This document shows positions 31,659 through 41,362 of a stretch of 43,753 bases of DNA, in pieces. The position numbers were made by a program, and so were the translations under genes. Numbering within the stretch: position 1 is the stretch's first letter; every line of letters begins with the position of its first letter. The notes beneath the pieces were generated by a model. It did not search any database and was not told where the DNA came from. It was given only the letters and a program-made list of their open reading frames with translations. The DNA is from Bacillota bacterium (lineage in GTDB: Bacteria; Bacillota; Clostridia; Lachnospirales; CAG-274): NCBI GenBank assembly GCA_017460805.1, contig JAFUAF010000041.1, positions 1 to 43,753 of the forward strand, in the 5' to 3' direction.

Positions 31659-33179
31659 ATGTTTTATCAAAACCCTGTAAAACGCGGCTTTTTTCCCGAC
31701 CCGTCGGTGGTGCGCGTAAATGATGATTATTATATGGTAAATTCCACTTTTCAATATTTTCCCGCTATAGCGATATCGCACTCAAAAGATCTGGTGCATT
31801 GGGAGACTATCGGTCACGCCATAACCGAGAATGAATATCTCGATTTGTCGGATATACTTGATTCAAGGGGGATATGGGCGCCCGATATTTCGTATTACAA
31901 TAAAAAGTTCTATATTTTTGCAACTTTAAGGCATAACGACGATAATGTGCCTATGCGATCGCAGCTTATGATGTGTTCGGACAAGCCCGAAGGACCTTAC
32001 AGTAAGCCTGTTATTCTGCCTGTTGACAATATCGACCCATCACATTTTGTTGATGATGACGGAAAGCACTATATGATAATTGCACCGGGCATAACCGTTG
32101 TACCTTTAAGTGATGATTGTACAAAGGTCATCGGAGAACCCGTGCAGGTATGGGCGGGAACGGGCGAAAGATGTCCCGAAGGGCCGCATATTCTTAAAAA
32201 AGACGGCTGGTATTACGCAATTCTTGCCGAGGGCGGTACGGGCTACGGCCACGGCATAAACGTCGGCAGGAGCAGAAGTCTTTTCGGAGAATATGAGCCT
32301 TGCCCGTATAACCCCGTTATGCGGCAGACAGACCCCGATGCCCTTATTCAGCGCACGGGTCACGGCAAGCTTGTACAGACACAAAACGGCGATTGGTACT
32401 GCACATATCTCTGCGGCAGGAGAAACGGCGGAAATTATACCACGATAGGACGCGAAACGGCTCTTGACCCCGTAACATGGACGGAAGACGGCTGGTTTTT
32501 GATAAACGGCGGCAAAGGGCCGAGCAAGGAACAAACTTTGCCGAATCTGCCGAAAGACGGCTATACCGAAAACACTTATGAGGACTTTACAAAGCCCCTA
32601 TCGCTCAACTGGGAATGGGTCAGAAATCCCGACAACAGCAAGTGGCATACGGACAAAGACGGTCTGACACTTATTACCACGGCAGGCGAATTAAGTGACG
32701 TTTCGGCTAAAAATATTTTGGTAAGACGTGAGACCGAGTTAAAATATACGGCAGAGACCTTAATGGATTTTACACCGACAAAAGAGGGACAGAAGGCGGG
32801 TCTTTTATGCTATTATTCGACTGTGACCTATGCCTGTGTTTCAAAAAAGATAAAGGACGGCAAACATATTCTTTCGCTTGATATCAACAGAAATCTTGGC
32901 GAGGAACATATAACCGATACGGAAATCGAAAACAGACCCGTTTTTATTAAGGTTTGTGTGGACGGATTGACCAGAAAGTGGTATTATAGTTATAATAGGA
33001 TAAATTATATATTGCTGGGCAAACTTGATAACTGCATTTACCTTTGTGACGAGGGTGTCCCGGGGGACAGAAAGCGTCATACAGGCACTCTTGTGGGCGT
33101 TTTTGCAAACAAGGGCAATTGCAGTGAGGATGCGGCGGCAAAATTCACCTTTTTTGACTACAGACCATTGGAGGGATAA
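31659..33179 (+). CDS. GH43 beta-xylosidase / arabinofuranosidase (intracellular)
   Basis: 506 residues from ATG 31659. Five-bladed propeller of GH43 with base D14 (PDPSVV), pKa-modulating D126 (NIDPSHF) and acid E174 (CPEGPHI), followed by a beta-sandwich domain from about 315 (the GH43 C-terminal concanavalin-like part). No signal peptide, so it acts on imported xylo- or arabino-oligosaccharides. First gene of the operon, feeding xylose to XylA/XylB. Whether it is a xylosidase or arabinofuranosidase cannot be told from sequence. Confidence 0.93.
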   Translation: MFYQNPVKRGFFPDPSVVRVNDDYYMVNSTFQYFPAIAISHSKDLVHWETIGHAITENEYLDLSDILDSRGIWAPDISYYNKKFYIFATLRHNDDNVPMRSQLMMCSDKPEGPYSKPVILPVDNIDPSHFVDDDGKHYMIIAPGITVVPLSDDCTKVIGEPVQVWAGTGERCPEGPHILKKDGWYYAILAEGGTGYGHGINVGRSRSLFGEYEPCPYNPVMRQTDPDALIQRTGHGKLVQTQNGDWYCTYLCGRRNGGNYTTIGRETALDPVTWTEDGWFLINGGKGPSKEQTLPNLPKDGYTENTYEDFTKPLSLNWEWVRNPDNSKWHTDKDGLTLITTAGELSDVSAKNILVRRETELKYTAETLMDFTPTKEGQKAGLLCYYSTVTYACVSKKIKDGKHILSLDINRNLGEEHITDTEIENRPVFIKVCVDGLTRKWYYSYNRINYILLGKLDNCIYLCDEGVPGDRKRHTGTLVGVFANKGNCSEDAAAKFTFFDYRPLEG

Positions 33180-33181
33180 AA

Positions 33182-33352
33182 ATGAGCGATAAATCGGATA
33201 ATGACGACAATAAAAAAGAAAAAAAGAAGATATATATAGTGACAGAAGATATAGATCTGGTCGATAGTATGCAATATAATTTTGATGATTTTGACAATTC
33301 GGGCTGGTATCCGAGATTTTATCTGTCAAGAGATGCGGAAGAAGGAGAATAA
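33182..33352 (+). CDS. 56-residue acidic protein between two GH43 genes, unknown
   Basis: ATG 33182 is 2 bases past the upstream stop, with GGAGG in proper position; the next gene begins 3 bases after its stop, with its ribosome binding site in this gene's last codons. Product: a charged N-terminus (SDKSDNDDNKKEKKK), a short hydrophobic strand (IYIVTEDIDLVD), then WYPRFYLS and an acidic end. No signal peptide or membrane segment. Perfect operon fit makes it a real gene; I recognise no relative. It might be a small partner of the GH43 enzymes. Confidence 0.72.
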   Translation: MSDKSDNDDNKKEKKKIYIVTEDIDLVDSMQYNFDDFDNSGWYPRFYLSRDAEEGE

Positions 33353-33355
33353 AAA

Positions 33356-34918
33356 ATGGACAAATGGATAGCAGACCTTGGTAACGGAAGTTACAAAAAC
33401 CCGATTCTTTATACCGATTATTCCGATCCCGATGCAATACGCGTTGGCGATGATTACTATATGACGGCATCGAGTTTCTGCAATACGCCCGGGCTTCCGA
33501 TACTTCATTCAAAAGATCTGGTAAACTGGGAAATTATAAATTATGCACTTGAAAACGTGCCGGAAAAAAGATATGCCGACCCCATACACGGCTGCGGTGT
33601 CTGGGCGCCTGCCATAAGGTATCATAACGAAAAATTTTACATATTTTTCCCTATGCCCGACGAGGGTATTTATGTAACAACGGCGGCAGACCCGCGGGGC
33701 AGGTGGTCTGAGCCTATACAAATATTCAAAGGCGCAGGCTGGATAGATCCCTGTCCGCTTTGGGATGTTGACGGCCGCTGTTATATGGTGTCCGCATATG
33801 CAAAAAGCCGTATCGGGTTTAAAAGCATTTTAAGGCTGACCGAATTAAGCCCCGACTGCACAAAAATAATAGATATGGGCAAGGATATTTTTGACGGCAA
33901 TGTAAATAACCAAGAGACCATAGAAGGACCAAAGCTTTACAAGCGTAACGGATATTATTATATTTTTGCTCCCGCAGGCGGTGTAAAAACGGGCTGGCAG
34001 GTCGTTCTGCGCTCCAAAAACATTTGGGGGCCTTACGAATACAGAAATGTAATGGTGCAGGGAGATACCGAAATAAACGGCCCGCACCAGGGCGCATGGG
34101 TCGATACGGTAACGGGCGAAGATTGGTTTCTGCATTTTCAGGATGTGTATGCAGCTGGCAGAATAGTTCATCTTCAGCCCATGAAATGGGAAAACGACTG
34201 GCCTGTGATAGGCGAGCCGCACGGAGAATACGGCACACCCGTAAGCGTTTACAAAAAGCCCGATGTCGGAGCACAGTATCCGATAAGCTATATCCCGACA
34301 AGTGACGATTTTGACTCGTACAGGCTGAAACTGCAATGGCAGTGGAACGCAAACCATACTTTTGACTGGTATGAAATGACGGGAAACGGCATTAAACTTT
34401 TTGCAATTAACAAAGAAAAAGAAAGATGTATCTGCGATGTTAAAAATCTTCTTTTGCAGAAGTGGGCATTCCCAAAATTTACCGCCGACACCTTGCTTGA
34501 TGTAAAAAATATGAAAAACGGCGATATGGCGGGTATGGTGCATCTTGGCATTGCCTTTGCCGCGGTTTATATTGAAAAGGAAAACGGTATTTTCCGTATC
34601 AAATCAAAACAGGGCAGACAGACCTTTGTAAAAGAACAGGCCTTTGCAGAGGAAGAAACAAACCTTATAAAAGACGGTATCGAAACCGACAGGGTATTTT
34701 TCAGAAATATCGTAAAACCCGCAGGCAAAGGCGACGAAAACGAGCCTTTGTGGGAAACGAGCCTGCAATATTCACTTGACGGCAACGCTTTTGAAAATGT
34801 CTGCACATTTATTGCCGAGGCAGGCAGATGGGTAGGCGTTAAACACGGTATTTTCTGCGCACATGAGGGCGAGGGAAAAGGCGGCTATTCGGAAATAAAG
34901 TATTTTAATTATAAATAA
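33356..34918 (+). CDS. GH43 glycosidase (xylosidase/arabinofuranosidase), second copy
   Basis: 520 residues, no signal peptide. Catalytic set: D24 (DYSDPDAIRV), D131 (WIDPCPLWDVDG) and E190 (TIEGPKLYK). C-terminal beta-sandwich from about 325 (LQWQWNANHTFDWYEM). It differs strongly from the first GH43 and belongs to a different subfamily (resembling the GH43_12 type), suggesting complementary substrates. GGAG eight bases before the ATG. Stop is 22 bases before the pectate lyase. Confidence 0.93.
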   Translation: MDKWIADLGNGSYKNPILYTDYSDPDAIRVGDDYYMTASSFCNTPGLPILHSKDLVNWEIINYALENVPEKRYADPIHGCGVWAPAIRYHNEKFYIFFPMPDEGIYVTTAADPRGRWSEPIQIFKGAGWIDPCPLWDVDGRCYMVSAYAKSRIGFKSILRLTELSPDCTKIIDMGKDIFDGNVNNQETIEGPKLYKRNGYYYIFAPAGGVKTGWQVVLRSKNIWGPYEYRNVMVQGDTEINGPHQGAWVDTVTGEDWFLHFQDVYAAGRIVHLQPMKWENDWPVIGEPHGEYGTPVSVYKKPDVGAQYPISYIPTSDDFDSYRLKLQWQWNANHTFDWYEMTGNGIKLFAINKEKERCICDVKNLLLQKWAFPKFTADTLLDVKNMKNGDMAGMVHLGIAFAAVYIEKENGIFRIKSKQGRQTFVKEQAFAEEETNLIKDGIETDRVFFRNIVKPAGKGDENEPLWETSLQYSLDGNAFENVCTFIAEAGRWVGVKHGIFCAHEGEGKGGYSEIKYFNYK

Positions 34919-34940
34919 TATAAAAAGAGGGGTGTTTTTT

Positions 34941-37340
34941 ATGAAAAAAAGAATTATTTCATCATTGCTTGCGGCTATGTTTATTATGGGAAATTTTACG
35001 GCCGTAAATGCCGAAAGCAAAATACTTGCCTTTCCGGGGGCAGAGGGCGGCGGAATGTTCGCAAGCGGCGGCCGCGGCGGAGAGGTCTATGTGGTAACGA
35101 CACTTGCAGACTACGACCCCGAAACGGAAATGCCGATAGAGGGAACTTTCCGCGATGCTGTAAGCAAGGACAACAGAATTGTCGTATTCAATGTATCGGG
35201 TGTTATAGATTTAAAAGCACCCATGCGAATACACGGCAAAAATATCACGATAGCGGGGCAAAGCGCACCGGGCAACGGCATTACACTTTACGGCTACGAA
35301 ACAAATATGAGCCTTGCGGAAAACGTTATACTGCGTTATATGCGTTTCAGACCCGGTGCAAAAAATGTCCACAGGGGCGATTCTATGGACGCTTTGTGGG
35401 GCAGAGGAATGAAAAATATGATAGTCGATCATGTTTCCGCTTCATGGTCTACGGATGAAACACTGTCGCTTTACCGCGCGGAAAATATGACCGTGCAATG
35501 GTCTATTATCTCGGAAAGTCTTGCAATGTCGGGGCACACAAAAGGCCGCCACGGCTACGGCGCTATCTGGGGCGGCGTAAACACGACCTATCATCATAAT
35601 CTTATTGCAAACCATACCTCGCGTAACCCGCGTATGGGCGGAGGTACTCCCGAAGCGGACGACAACGACCATATTGCAAATTTTGATATAAGAAACAATG
35701 TTATTTACAACTGGGGCTTCAATACCTGCTACGGCGGCGGCCGCGCAAATACAAACTTTGTTTACAACTACGAAAAGCCGGGACCCGGTACCCGTGACGA
35801 AGTACGCGACAGAGTTATAGACTGCGGCGAGAAGAATAAGCCCGGCGGGTTCTATGTTTTCGGAAATGTGCTTGAGGGCAATAAGGAAGTAAGCGAGGAC
35901 AACAGCAAGGGCATTTATATTGCCGAGGATGCAAAGGAATTTACGACCATTGCCGATAAAGAATTTGATGTAGAGGCTGCAAAGCACGTCCACACCGACA
36001 CACCCGAACAAGCATACAAACTTGTGCTTGCAAAGGCAGGCGCGGTATACCCGAAACGTGATGCGCTTGATGCAAGAATAATCGCCGAGGTCAAAAACGA
36101 CACGGGCAGATTTTCAAACCTTGACGAACAGGTCGGCGGTCTGCCGTTTACGGAAGAGATACACCGTCCCGAAGACTTTGACAAAGACCTTGACGGCATA
36201 GCCGACGAGTGGGAATTGGCACACGGACTTGACCCGAAAGATAAGAGTGACAGCAGACTTTTATGTCAGGATATGAGCGGCTACACAAATATAGAGGTAT
36301 ATCTCAATTCGCTTGTGGATATGAACTATGCGCCGCAAAATCCGTCCGTAATGCTTTCAAGACCCGCAAACAACGATATTTATACTTTGGGTGATTCGGT
36401 CAAAATGACGGCCGTTGTAAGCGAAGATGTGGAAAAGGTAGAATTCTATAACGGCGCAGAGATCATTTCGGTAGACGAAGAAGCACCTTTTGAAGCGGAA
36501 CTTAAAGGTCTTGCCGACGGCACATATTTTATCTCGGCAAAGGCATTTTCATCAAACGGCTTGCAGACACAGTCCGATGCAAATGCGATACATATCAACA
36601 CATACGACTTAAAAGGCTGGTCGCAGAGAAATATTGGTGCACCCGCTGTAAAGGGCAACGCATCGGGCGACGGCGTTTACACGGTAAAGGGCAGCGGCAA
36701 AATAGGCGACAAAGCCGACAGCTGTTATTTTATGTACAGAACGCTTGTTGGCGACGGCGAGATAAGCGCAAAGATAGACAGTATCACAGCAGTTGACAAT
36801 CATGCTTTTTCGGGTCTTATGATACGCGAAAGCCTTAATTCGGATGCAAAGACTATAGCACTCGGCCTTTCGCATACCAAGCCTTATGAATGGAAAGAAA
36901 CAGACCCGCAGACAGGCAAATCGACCACATATTACAGAAATGCTTTCGGTATATACATGGTAGGACGTTATACAACGGGCGGCGTATTCGACCAGATAGC
37001 CGAAGACCTTGACAGCCTTGACAAGGCAAAGGCCGCAAATGTTGCGCTTAAAAATGATATCCCGTTCAAGGATAAAGGCGAATTTTTAGGCTATTATGTG
37101 AAATTAAGACGTGAGGGCGATACCTTTATCTCCTACACATCAAAAGACGGCAAGGAGTGGGAAGAACTTGCAAAACGCACGGTTAAGATGGGCGAGAGAG
37201 TGTATATGGGCATAGCTGTTGACGGAAACAAGGTCAATAATAAGCTCGACAACCTTAATACCGCAAAATTTTCGGATGTAGTTTACGAGGGCGGTCAGTC
37301 GGCAGCGGAAAAATTCAGTTGGAAAGACAAAAAACAATAA
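34941..37340 (+). CDS. Secreted PL1-family pectate lyase, multidomain
   Basis: 799 residues from ATG 34941 (a GTG three codons earlier is too near the GAGGGG). Signal peptide 1-24 (cut after VNA). Parallel beta-helix about 25-400 with VDHVSASWSTDE and the catalytic-arginine segment HTSRNPRMGGG (R228/R231). DKDLDGIADEWE at 414-425 is a thrombospondin-3-like calcium loop. About 468-550 is an Ig-like domain (VEFYNGAEIISVDEEAPFE, ADGTYFISAKA). From about 560 comes a beta-sandwich domain. No dockerin, SLH or sorting signal is visible, so it is presumably released. The only exported enzyme in a pentose operon. Confidence 0.92.
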   Translation: MKKRIISSLLAAMFIMGNFTAVNAESKILAFPGAEGGGMFASGGRGGEVYVVTTLADYDPETEMPIEGTFRDAVSKDNRIVVFNVSGVIDLKAPMRIHGKNITIAGQSAPGNGITLYGYETNMSLAENVILRYMRFRPGAKNVHRGDSMDALWGRGMKNMIVDHVSASWSTDETLSLYRAENMTVQWSIISESLAMSGHTKGRHGYGAIWGGVNTTYHHNLIANHTSRNPRMGGGTPEADDNDHIANFDIRNNVIYNWGFNTCYGGGRANTNFVYNYEKPGPGTRDEVRDRVIDCGEKNKPGGFYVFGNVLEGNKEVSEDNSKGIYIAEDAKEFTTIADKEFDVEAAKHVHTDTPEQAYKLVLAKAGAVYPKRDALDARIIAEVKNDTGRFSNLDEQVGGLPFTEEIHRPEDFDKDLDGIADEWELAHGLDPKDKSDSRLLCQDMSGYTNIEVYLNSLVDMNYAPQNPSVMLSRPANNDIYTLGDSVKMTAVVSEDVEKVEFYNGAEIISVDEEAPFEAELKGLADGTYFISAKAFSSNGLQTQSDANAIHINTYDLKGWSQRNIGAPAVKGNASGDGVYTVKGSGKIGDKADSCYFMYRTLVGDGEISAKIDSITAVDNHAFSGLMIRESLNSDAKTIALGLSHTKPYEWKETDPQTGKSTTYYRNAFGIYMVGRYTTGGVFDQIAEDLDSLDKAKAANVALKNDIPFKDKGEFLGYYVKLRREGDTFISYTSKDGKEWEELAKRTVKMGERVYMGIAVDGNKVNNKLDNLNTAKFSDVVYEGGQSAAEKFSWKDKKQ

Positions 37341-37355
37341 AGAGAGGTATACGCT

Positions 37356-38672
37356 ATGAAAGAATATTTTCCTATGGTACAAAAAGTAAAATACGAGGGC
37401 AAAAACTCAAAAAATCCGTTTGCTTTCAAATATTATGATGCAGACAGGATAATTGACGGCAAACCCATGAAAGACCACCTTAAATTTGCCATGAGCTGGT
37501 GGCATACACTTTGCGCGGGCGGTGCCGATCCGTTCGGTACAACAACAATGGACAGGACTTACGGCGGACTTACCGACCCAATGGAGATCGCGCGTGCTAA
37601 AGTTGATGCGGGTTTTGAATTTATGACAAAGCTTGGTATTGAATATTTCTGTTTCCATGATGCGGATATTGCGCCCGAGGGTGCGACTTTTGCGGAAACA
37701 AAGAAGAATTTTTGGGAGATAGTGGACTATATCGAAACAAAGATGAAAGAAACAGGCATAAAGCTTTTGTGGGGTACGGCAAATTGCTTCAATAACCCAC
37801 GCTATATGCACGGCGCAGGCACATCCTGCAATGCACATAGTTTTGCCTATGCGGCTTCACAGATAAAAAATGCGATTGAAGCTACGGTAAAACTCGGCGG
37901 CAAGGGCTATGTTTTCTGGGGCGGCAGAGAGGGCTATGAGACCCTTTTAAATACCGATATGGCGCTTGAACTTGACAATATGGCACGCCTTATGCACATG
38001 GCTGTCGATTACGGCAGAAGCATAGGTTTTGACGGCGATTTTTATATTGAACCGAAGCCAAAGGAGCCGACAAAACATCAGTATGACTTTGACAGCGCAA
38101 CTGTGCTTGGCTTTTTGAGAAAATACGGTCTTGATAAGGATTTCAAACTGAATATCGAAGCAAATCATGCCACACTTGCAGGCCATACCTTTGAGCATGA
38201 GCTGACTGTTGCAAGAATAAACGGCGCTTTCGGCAGCATAGATGCAAACAGCGGCGACCCCAATCTGGGCTGGGATACAGACCAGTTCCCGACGGATGTA
38301 AAAACAGCGGCACTTTGTATGCTTGAAGTTATCCGTGCGGGCGGTTTTACAAACGGCGGCCTTAACTTTGATGCGAAAGTCCGCAGAGGTTCTTTCACAT
38401 TTGAGGACATCGTTTATGCCTATATCAGCGGCATGGACACCTTTGCCTTAGGCCTTATAAAGGCTTATGAGATAATAGAGGACGGCAGGATAGACGAGTT
38501 TGTGAAACAGCGCTATTCAAGCTATACAAAGGGTATAGGCAAAGACATAGTTGACGGCAAAGCAAGCCTTGAAAGTTTAGAGGAATATATCCTTAAAAAC
38601 GATAACGAGCAAATGCAGAGCGGCAGACAGGAATATCTTGAAACTATATTAAACAACATTCTTTTCAGCTGA
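37356..38672 (+). CDS. xylA: Xylose isomerase
   Basis: Converts D-xylose to D-xylulose. 438 residues, class II length. Active-site residues visible: H101 and D104 in [12 protein letters not shown]232 and K234 in YIEPKPKEP, and [16 protein letters not shown] as family signature. AGAGG before ATG 37356. Followed by xylB after 13 bases, as in many Firmicutes. Confidence 0.98.
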   Translation: MKEYFPMVQKVKYEGKNSKNPFAFKYYDADRIIDGKPMKDHLKFAMSWWHTLCAGGADPFGTTTMDRTYGGLTDPMEIARAKVDAGFEFMTKLGIEYFCFHDADIAPEGATFAETKKNFWEIVDYIETKMKETGIKLLWGTANCFNNPRYMHGAGTSCNAHSFAYAASQIKNAIEATVKLGGKGYVFWGGREGYETLLNTDMALELDNMARLMHMAVDYGRSIGFDGDFYIEPKPKEPTKHQYDFDSATVLGFLRKYGLDKDFKLNIEANHATLAGHTFEHELTVARINGAFGSIDANSGDPNLGWDTDQFPTDVKTAALCMLEVIRAGGFTNGGLNFDAKVRRGSFTFEDIVYAYISGMDTFALGLIKAYEIIEDGRIDEFVKQRYSSYTKGIGKDIVDGKASLESLEEYILKNDNEQMQSGRQEYLETILNNILFS

Positions 38673-38685
38673 CGGAGTGATGAAC

Positions 38686-40212
38686 ATGAAATATTTAATT
38701 GGTGCGGATATCGGCACATCGGGCACAAAGACGGTATTATTTGACGAAAATTTAAACGAGATAGCGTCTTCGACCGTTGAATATCCCATGTATCAGCCCC
38801 AAAACGGTTGGGCGGAGCAAGACCCCGAAGATTGGTACAACGCTGTTATAAAAACCGTAAAAACCGTAATTGAAAAATCGGGCGTAAAGGGCGAAGATAT
38901 AAAGGGTACCGGGCTTTCGGGTCAGATGCACGGCCTTGTTATGCTCGATAAGGACAACAAAGTCCTGCGCCCGTCAATTATCTGGTGTGACCAGAGGACG
39001 GAAAAAGAATGTAAGCAAATAACCGAACTTGTCGGAGCGGAAAGGCTTATCGAAATAACGGCAAATCCTGCTTTGACGGGTTTTACCGCATCAAAAATAA
39101 TGTGGGTAAAAAATAATGAGCCTTTATTGTATGAGCAATGCCGTCATATCCTCCTGCCGAAAGACTATGTGCGTTTTATGCTGACGGGAGAGTACGCGAC
39201 AGAAGTTTCGGATGCAAGCGGTACGCAGCTTCTGGATGTACCCAACAGATGCTGGTCGGACGAGGTTTTAAATAAGCTTGGTATAGAAAGATCACTTTTG
39301 GGCAAGGTCTATGAGTCCTGCGATGTAACGGGATATGTTACGCGGAAAATTGCGGATATAACGGGTCTTGCAGAGGGTACTCCCGTTGTGGGCGGTGCAG
39401 GAGACAATGCCTCCGCCGCTGTCGGTACGGGCATTGTAAACGAGGGCGCGGCTTTTACGACCATAGGCACATCGGGCGTTGTTTATGTGCATACGGATAA
39501 GCCGAAAATAGATAAAAAGGGCAGGGTGCATACATTCTGCTGTGCCGTGCCGAACTGCTGGCACGTTATGGGCGTTACACAGGCTGCGGGACTTTCTTTA
39601 AAATGGTTCAAGGACACGCTTTTTAAGGACATAATTTCGCGCGCAGAGAAAAACGGTGCTGACCCTTATGACGAGATAAACGAGCTTGCAAATTCTTCGC
39701 CTATCGGGGCAAACAGGCTTATTTATCTGCCTTATTTAATGGGCGAAAGAACACCGCATCTTGATGCGGACTGCCGCGGCGTTTTGTTCGGACTTTCCGC
39801 AAGCCATACGCAGGGCGATATTTTGCGTGCGGTAATGGAGGGTGTAAGCTTTTCGCTTGCCGACTGCAAGGATATACTTGAAGAAATGGGCATAACCGCC
39901 AATGATATGACAGCCTGCGGCGGCGGAAGCGCAAGCGATGTATGGGCAAAGATACTTGCCGATTGTTACGGCTGTGATATAAAACGGCTCGGAAGCGCAC
40001 AGGGTCCCGCACTCGGCGCTGCCATACTTGCGGGTGTCGGCGCGGGCATATTCAAGGATGTACGTTCGGCGTGCGATCGATTTATCAAACCCGACAACTG
40101 CATAAAATTCTCGCCCGAAAACAATATCAAGTATAAAAACATCCATTCTCTGTATAAAAAACTTTATACTTCTTTAAAGGCCGATTTTAAGCAATTGTCG
40201 GATTTATCTTAA
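38686..40212 (+). CDS. xylB: Xylulokinase
   Basis: Phosphorylates D-xylulose, delivering xylulose-5-phosphate to the pentose phosphate pathway. 508 residues of the FGGY type: GADIGTSGTKTVLFD (phosphate loop), GLSGQMHGLV (sugar binding), WCDQRT, GGAGDNASAAVGTG, and CGGGSASDVWAKILADCYG near the C-terminus. ATG 38686 gives the best distance (8) to GGAG; earlier GTG/ATG codons at 38677 and 38680 are too close. Last gene of the operon; terminator at 40251-40300. Confidence 0.97.
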   Translation: MKYLIGADIGTSGTKTVLFDENLNEIASSTVEYPMYQPQNGWAEQDPEDWYNAVIKTVKTVIEKSGVKGEDIKGTGLSGQMHGLVMLDKDNKVLRPSIIWCDQRTEKECKQITELVGAERLIEITANPALTGFTASKIMWVKNNEPLLYEQCRHILLPKDYVRFMLTGEYATEVSDASGTQLLDVPNRCWSDEVLNKLGIERSLLGKVYESCDVTGYVTRKIADITGLAEGTPVVGGAGDNASAAVGTGIVNEGAAFTTIGTSGVVYVHTDKPKIDKKGRVHTFCCAVPNCWHVMGVTQAAGLSLKWFKDTLFKDIISRAEKNGADPYDEINELANSSPIGANRLIYLPYLMGERTPHLDADCRGVLFGLSASHTQGDILRAVMEGVSFSLADCKDILEEMGITANDMTACGGGSASDVWAKILADCYGCDIKRLGSAQGPALGAAILAGVGAGIFKDVRSACDRFIKPDNCIKFSPENNIKYKNIHSLYKKLYTSLKADFKQLSDLS

Positions 40213-40250
40213 GATTTTTGTAAGATATTTTTAATAAAACGTTAAATTGA

Positions 40251-40300
40251 AATGTACCTTTTTGTATTTTATAATTATACAAAAGGGTGCATTTTTATTT
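40251..40300 (+). terminator. Terminator of the pentose operon
   Basis: AATGTACC plus TTTTTGTAT (40251-40267) pairs with ATACAAAAGGGTGCATT (40277-40293), about 16 bp with one G-T pair, followed by TTTTATTTT. It is 38 bases past the xylB stop. Confidence 0.75.
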
Positions 40301-40317
40301 TGGGAGAAGGTGGGAAA

Positions 40318-40650
40318 GTGAAGTCGGATAAATTTTTTATATGGGCAAGACAATGCTGCGTATTGCAATGGAAGTCGATAATTGTGTTATTTGTCTCTTA
40401 TATATTTTGGAGTTTATTTACGCTTTTTGAAACGTTTATAAGCTTTCTTGCGGTTTTGATAATTTTGTTTGGCATCGCGGGAACGATAACGGCAGTTTTG
40501 GCGATATTAATATCCGCTTATGAAGCTGTCAAAACTAAAGATATCATATATTTTGCAAAAGCCTTTATAACAGCATTTACACTTGGAATATTATGCTTTT
40601 TGCCTGCTTCTTTGCTTATATATATGATAATAACGGGAAGGTATGTCTGA
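40318..40650 (+). CDS. 110-residue membrane protein, unknown
   Basis: The best start is GTG 40318 (VKSDKFFIWARQ) with GGAGAAGGTGGG upstream; the frame is open further back through the xylB terminator, which is unlikely to be coding. Three hydrophobic segments (about 20-45, 50-70 and 82-105). First of five closely spaced genes for membrane proteins (40318-43361) of unknown function. Start position uncertain. Confidence 0.65.
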   Translation: MKSDKFFIWARQCCVLQWKSIIVLFVSYIFWSLFTLFETFISFLAVLIILFGIAGTITAVLAILISAYEAVKTKDIIYFAKAFITAFTLGILCFLPASLLIYMIITGRYV

Positions 40651-40661
40651 GGGGGTATTAT

Positions 40662-41348
40662 ATGCGGGAAAAACGAATAATAAAAGGTATGGAACTGCGG
40701 TACGGGCAAATAAACTGGTACTGCATAAATAAAAATATGCGGTATCATTATCTTGAAGAATTGGAGCAAAAAAATAATCGGCTTTATCTTGACAATGCAG
40801 AGCCCGTACTTGCAAACAGTTTAAGCAATGAAGTGATATTTAAAGTACGGGACGGATATGTGGTGATCAGTATGCAGAGACAGGGGGACGGTTCTATCTG
40901 TCCCATACGGGACAGTAGAACCGTCCCCGCTGTCTCATATCGTCATTTAAAGAAACCAATGTTAAAGCCTTACCTAAAACGCACACTGCGTGTAATATCG
41001 GACATCAGGCCCGCACGGGTATCGGGGCTTGAGCGGTGGCGCAGGTTGGCATGGGGCATTGTGCTGCTTGACAATATTGCGCTGTTTCCGTTTTTGCTTT
41101 TATTCTTTGACGGCATAGAATTTTTTGCTTCGGGTTTCTGCATTATTCAAAGTGCCGTCTTTGTTTATTTCGGTAATTGGATATTGACGGCGGCTGTTGT
41201 TTTTACAACTTTATCTGTAGTCGGATATGCGGTTGAAGCATGGCTTAACAGTGATTATGATATTAAAATTTTTATCGGGTATATTTTATATCTTACAGAA
41301 ATACAGGCGTTTCTGTATTGGAATAGGGTAGGCTTTTTGCCTGTTTGA
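40662..41348 (+). CDS. 228-residue membrane protein with an in-frame palindromic-repeat insertion
   Basis: ATG 40662 with GAGGGGG upstream. Residues 1-70 are soluble; about 71-93 (MQRQGDGS, CPIRDSRTVPAVSY) are encoded entirely by the palindromic repeat at 40872-40938. A basic stretch follows (KPYLKRTLRV, GLERWRRLAWG), then three or four membrane segments (about 130-225). Without the insert the sequence would read continuously from the GYVVIS strand to the basic segment. Unknown family. The frame is intact, so the product may still be made. Confidence 0.72.
   Translation: MREKRIIKGMELRYGQINWYCINKNMRYHYLEELEQKNNRLYLDNAEPVLANSLSNEVIFKVRDGYVVISMQRQGDGSICPIRDSRTVPAVSYRHLKKPMLKPYLKRTLRVISDIRPARVSGLERWRRLAWGIVLLDNIALFPFLLLFFDGIEFFASGFCIIQSAVFVYFGNWILTAAVVFTTLSVVGYAVEAWLNSDYDIKIFIGYILYLTEIQAFLYWNRVGFLPV
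40872..40938. repeat. Complete REP/REPIN-like palindrome, copy B, inside a gene
   Basis: Left arm from AGACAGGGGGACGGTTCTA and right arm TAGAACCGTCCCCGCTGTCT, with TGTCCC/GGGACA next to an ATAC loop. It matches the reverse complement of copy A (17995-18060) except for the loop and a few arm bases. The flanks are ATGCAG and CAT as in copy A. It lies within the 40662-41348 gene and has no stop codon in that frame. Confidence 0.85.
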
Positions 41349-41362
41349 AAGGGGTGTTTTGT

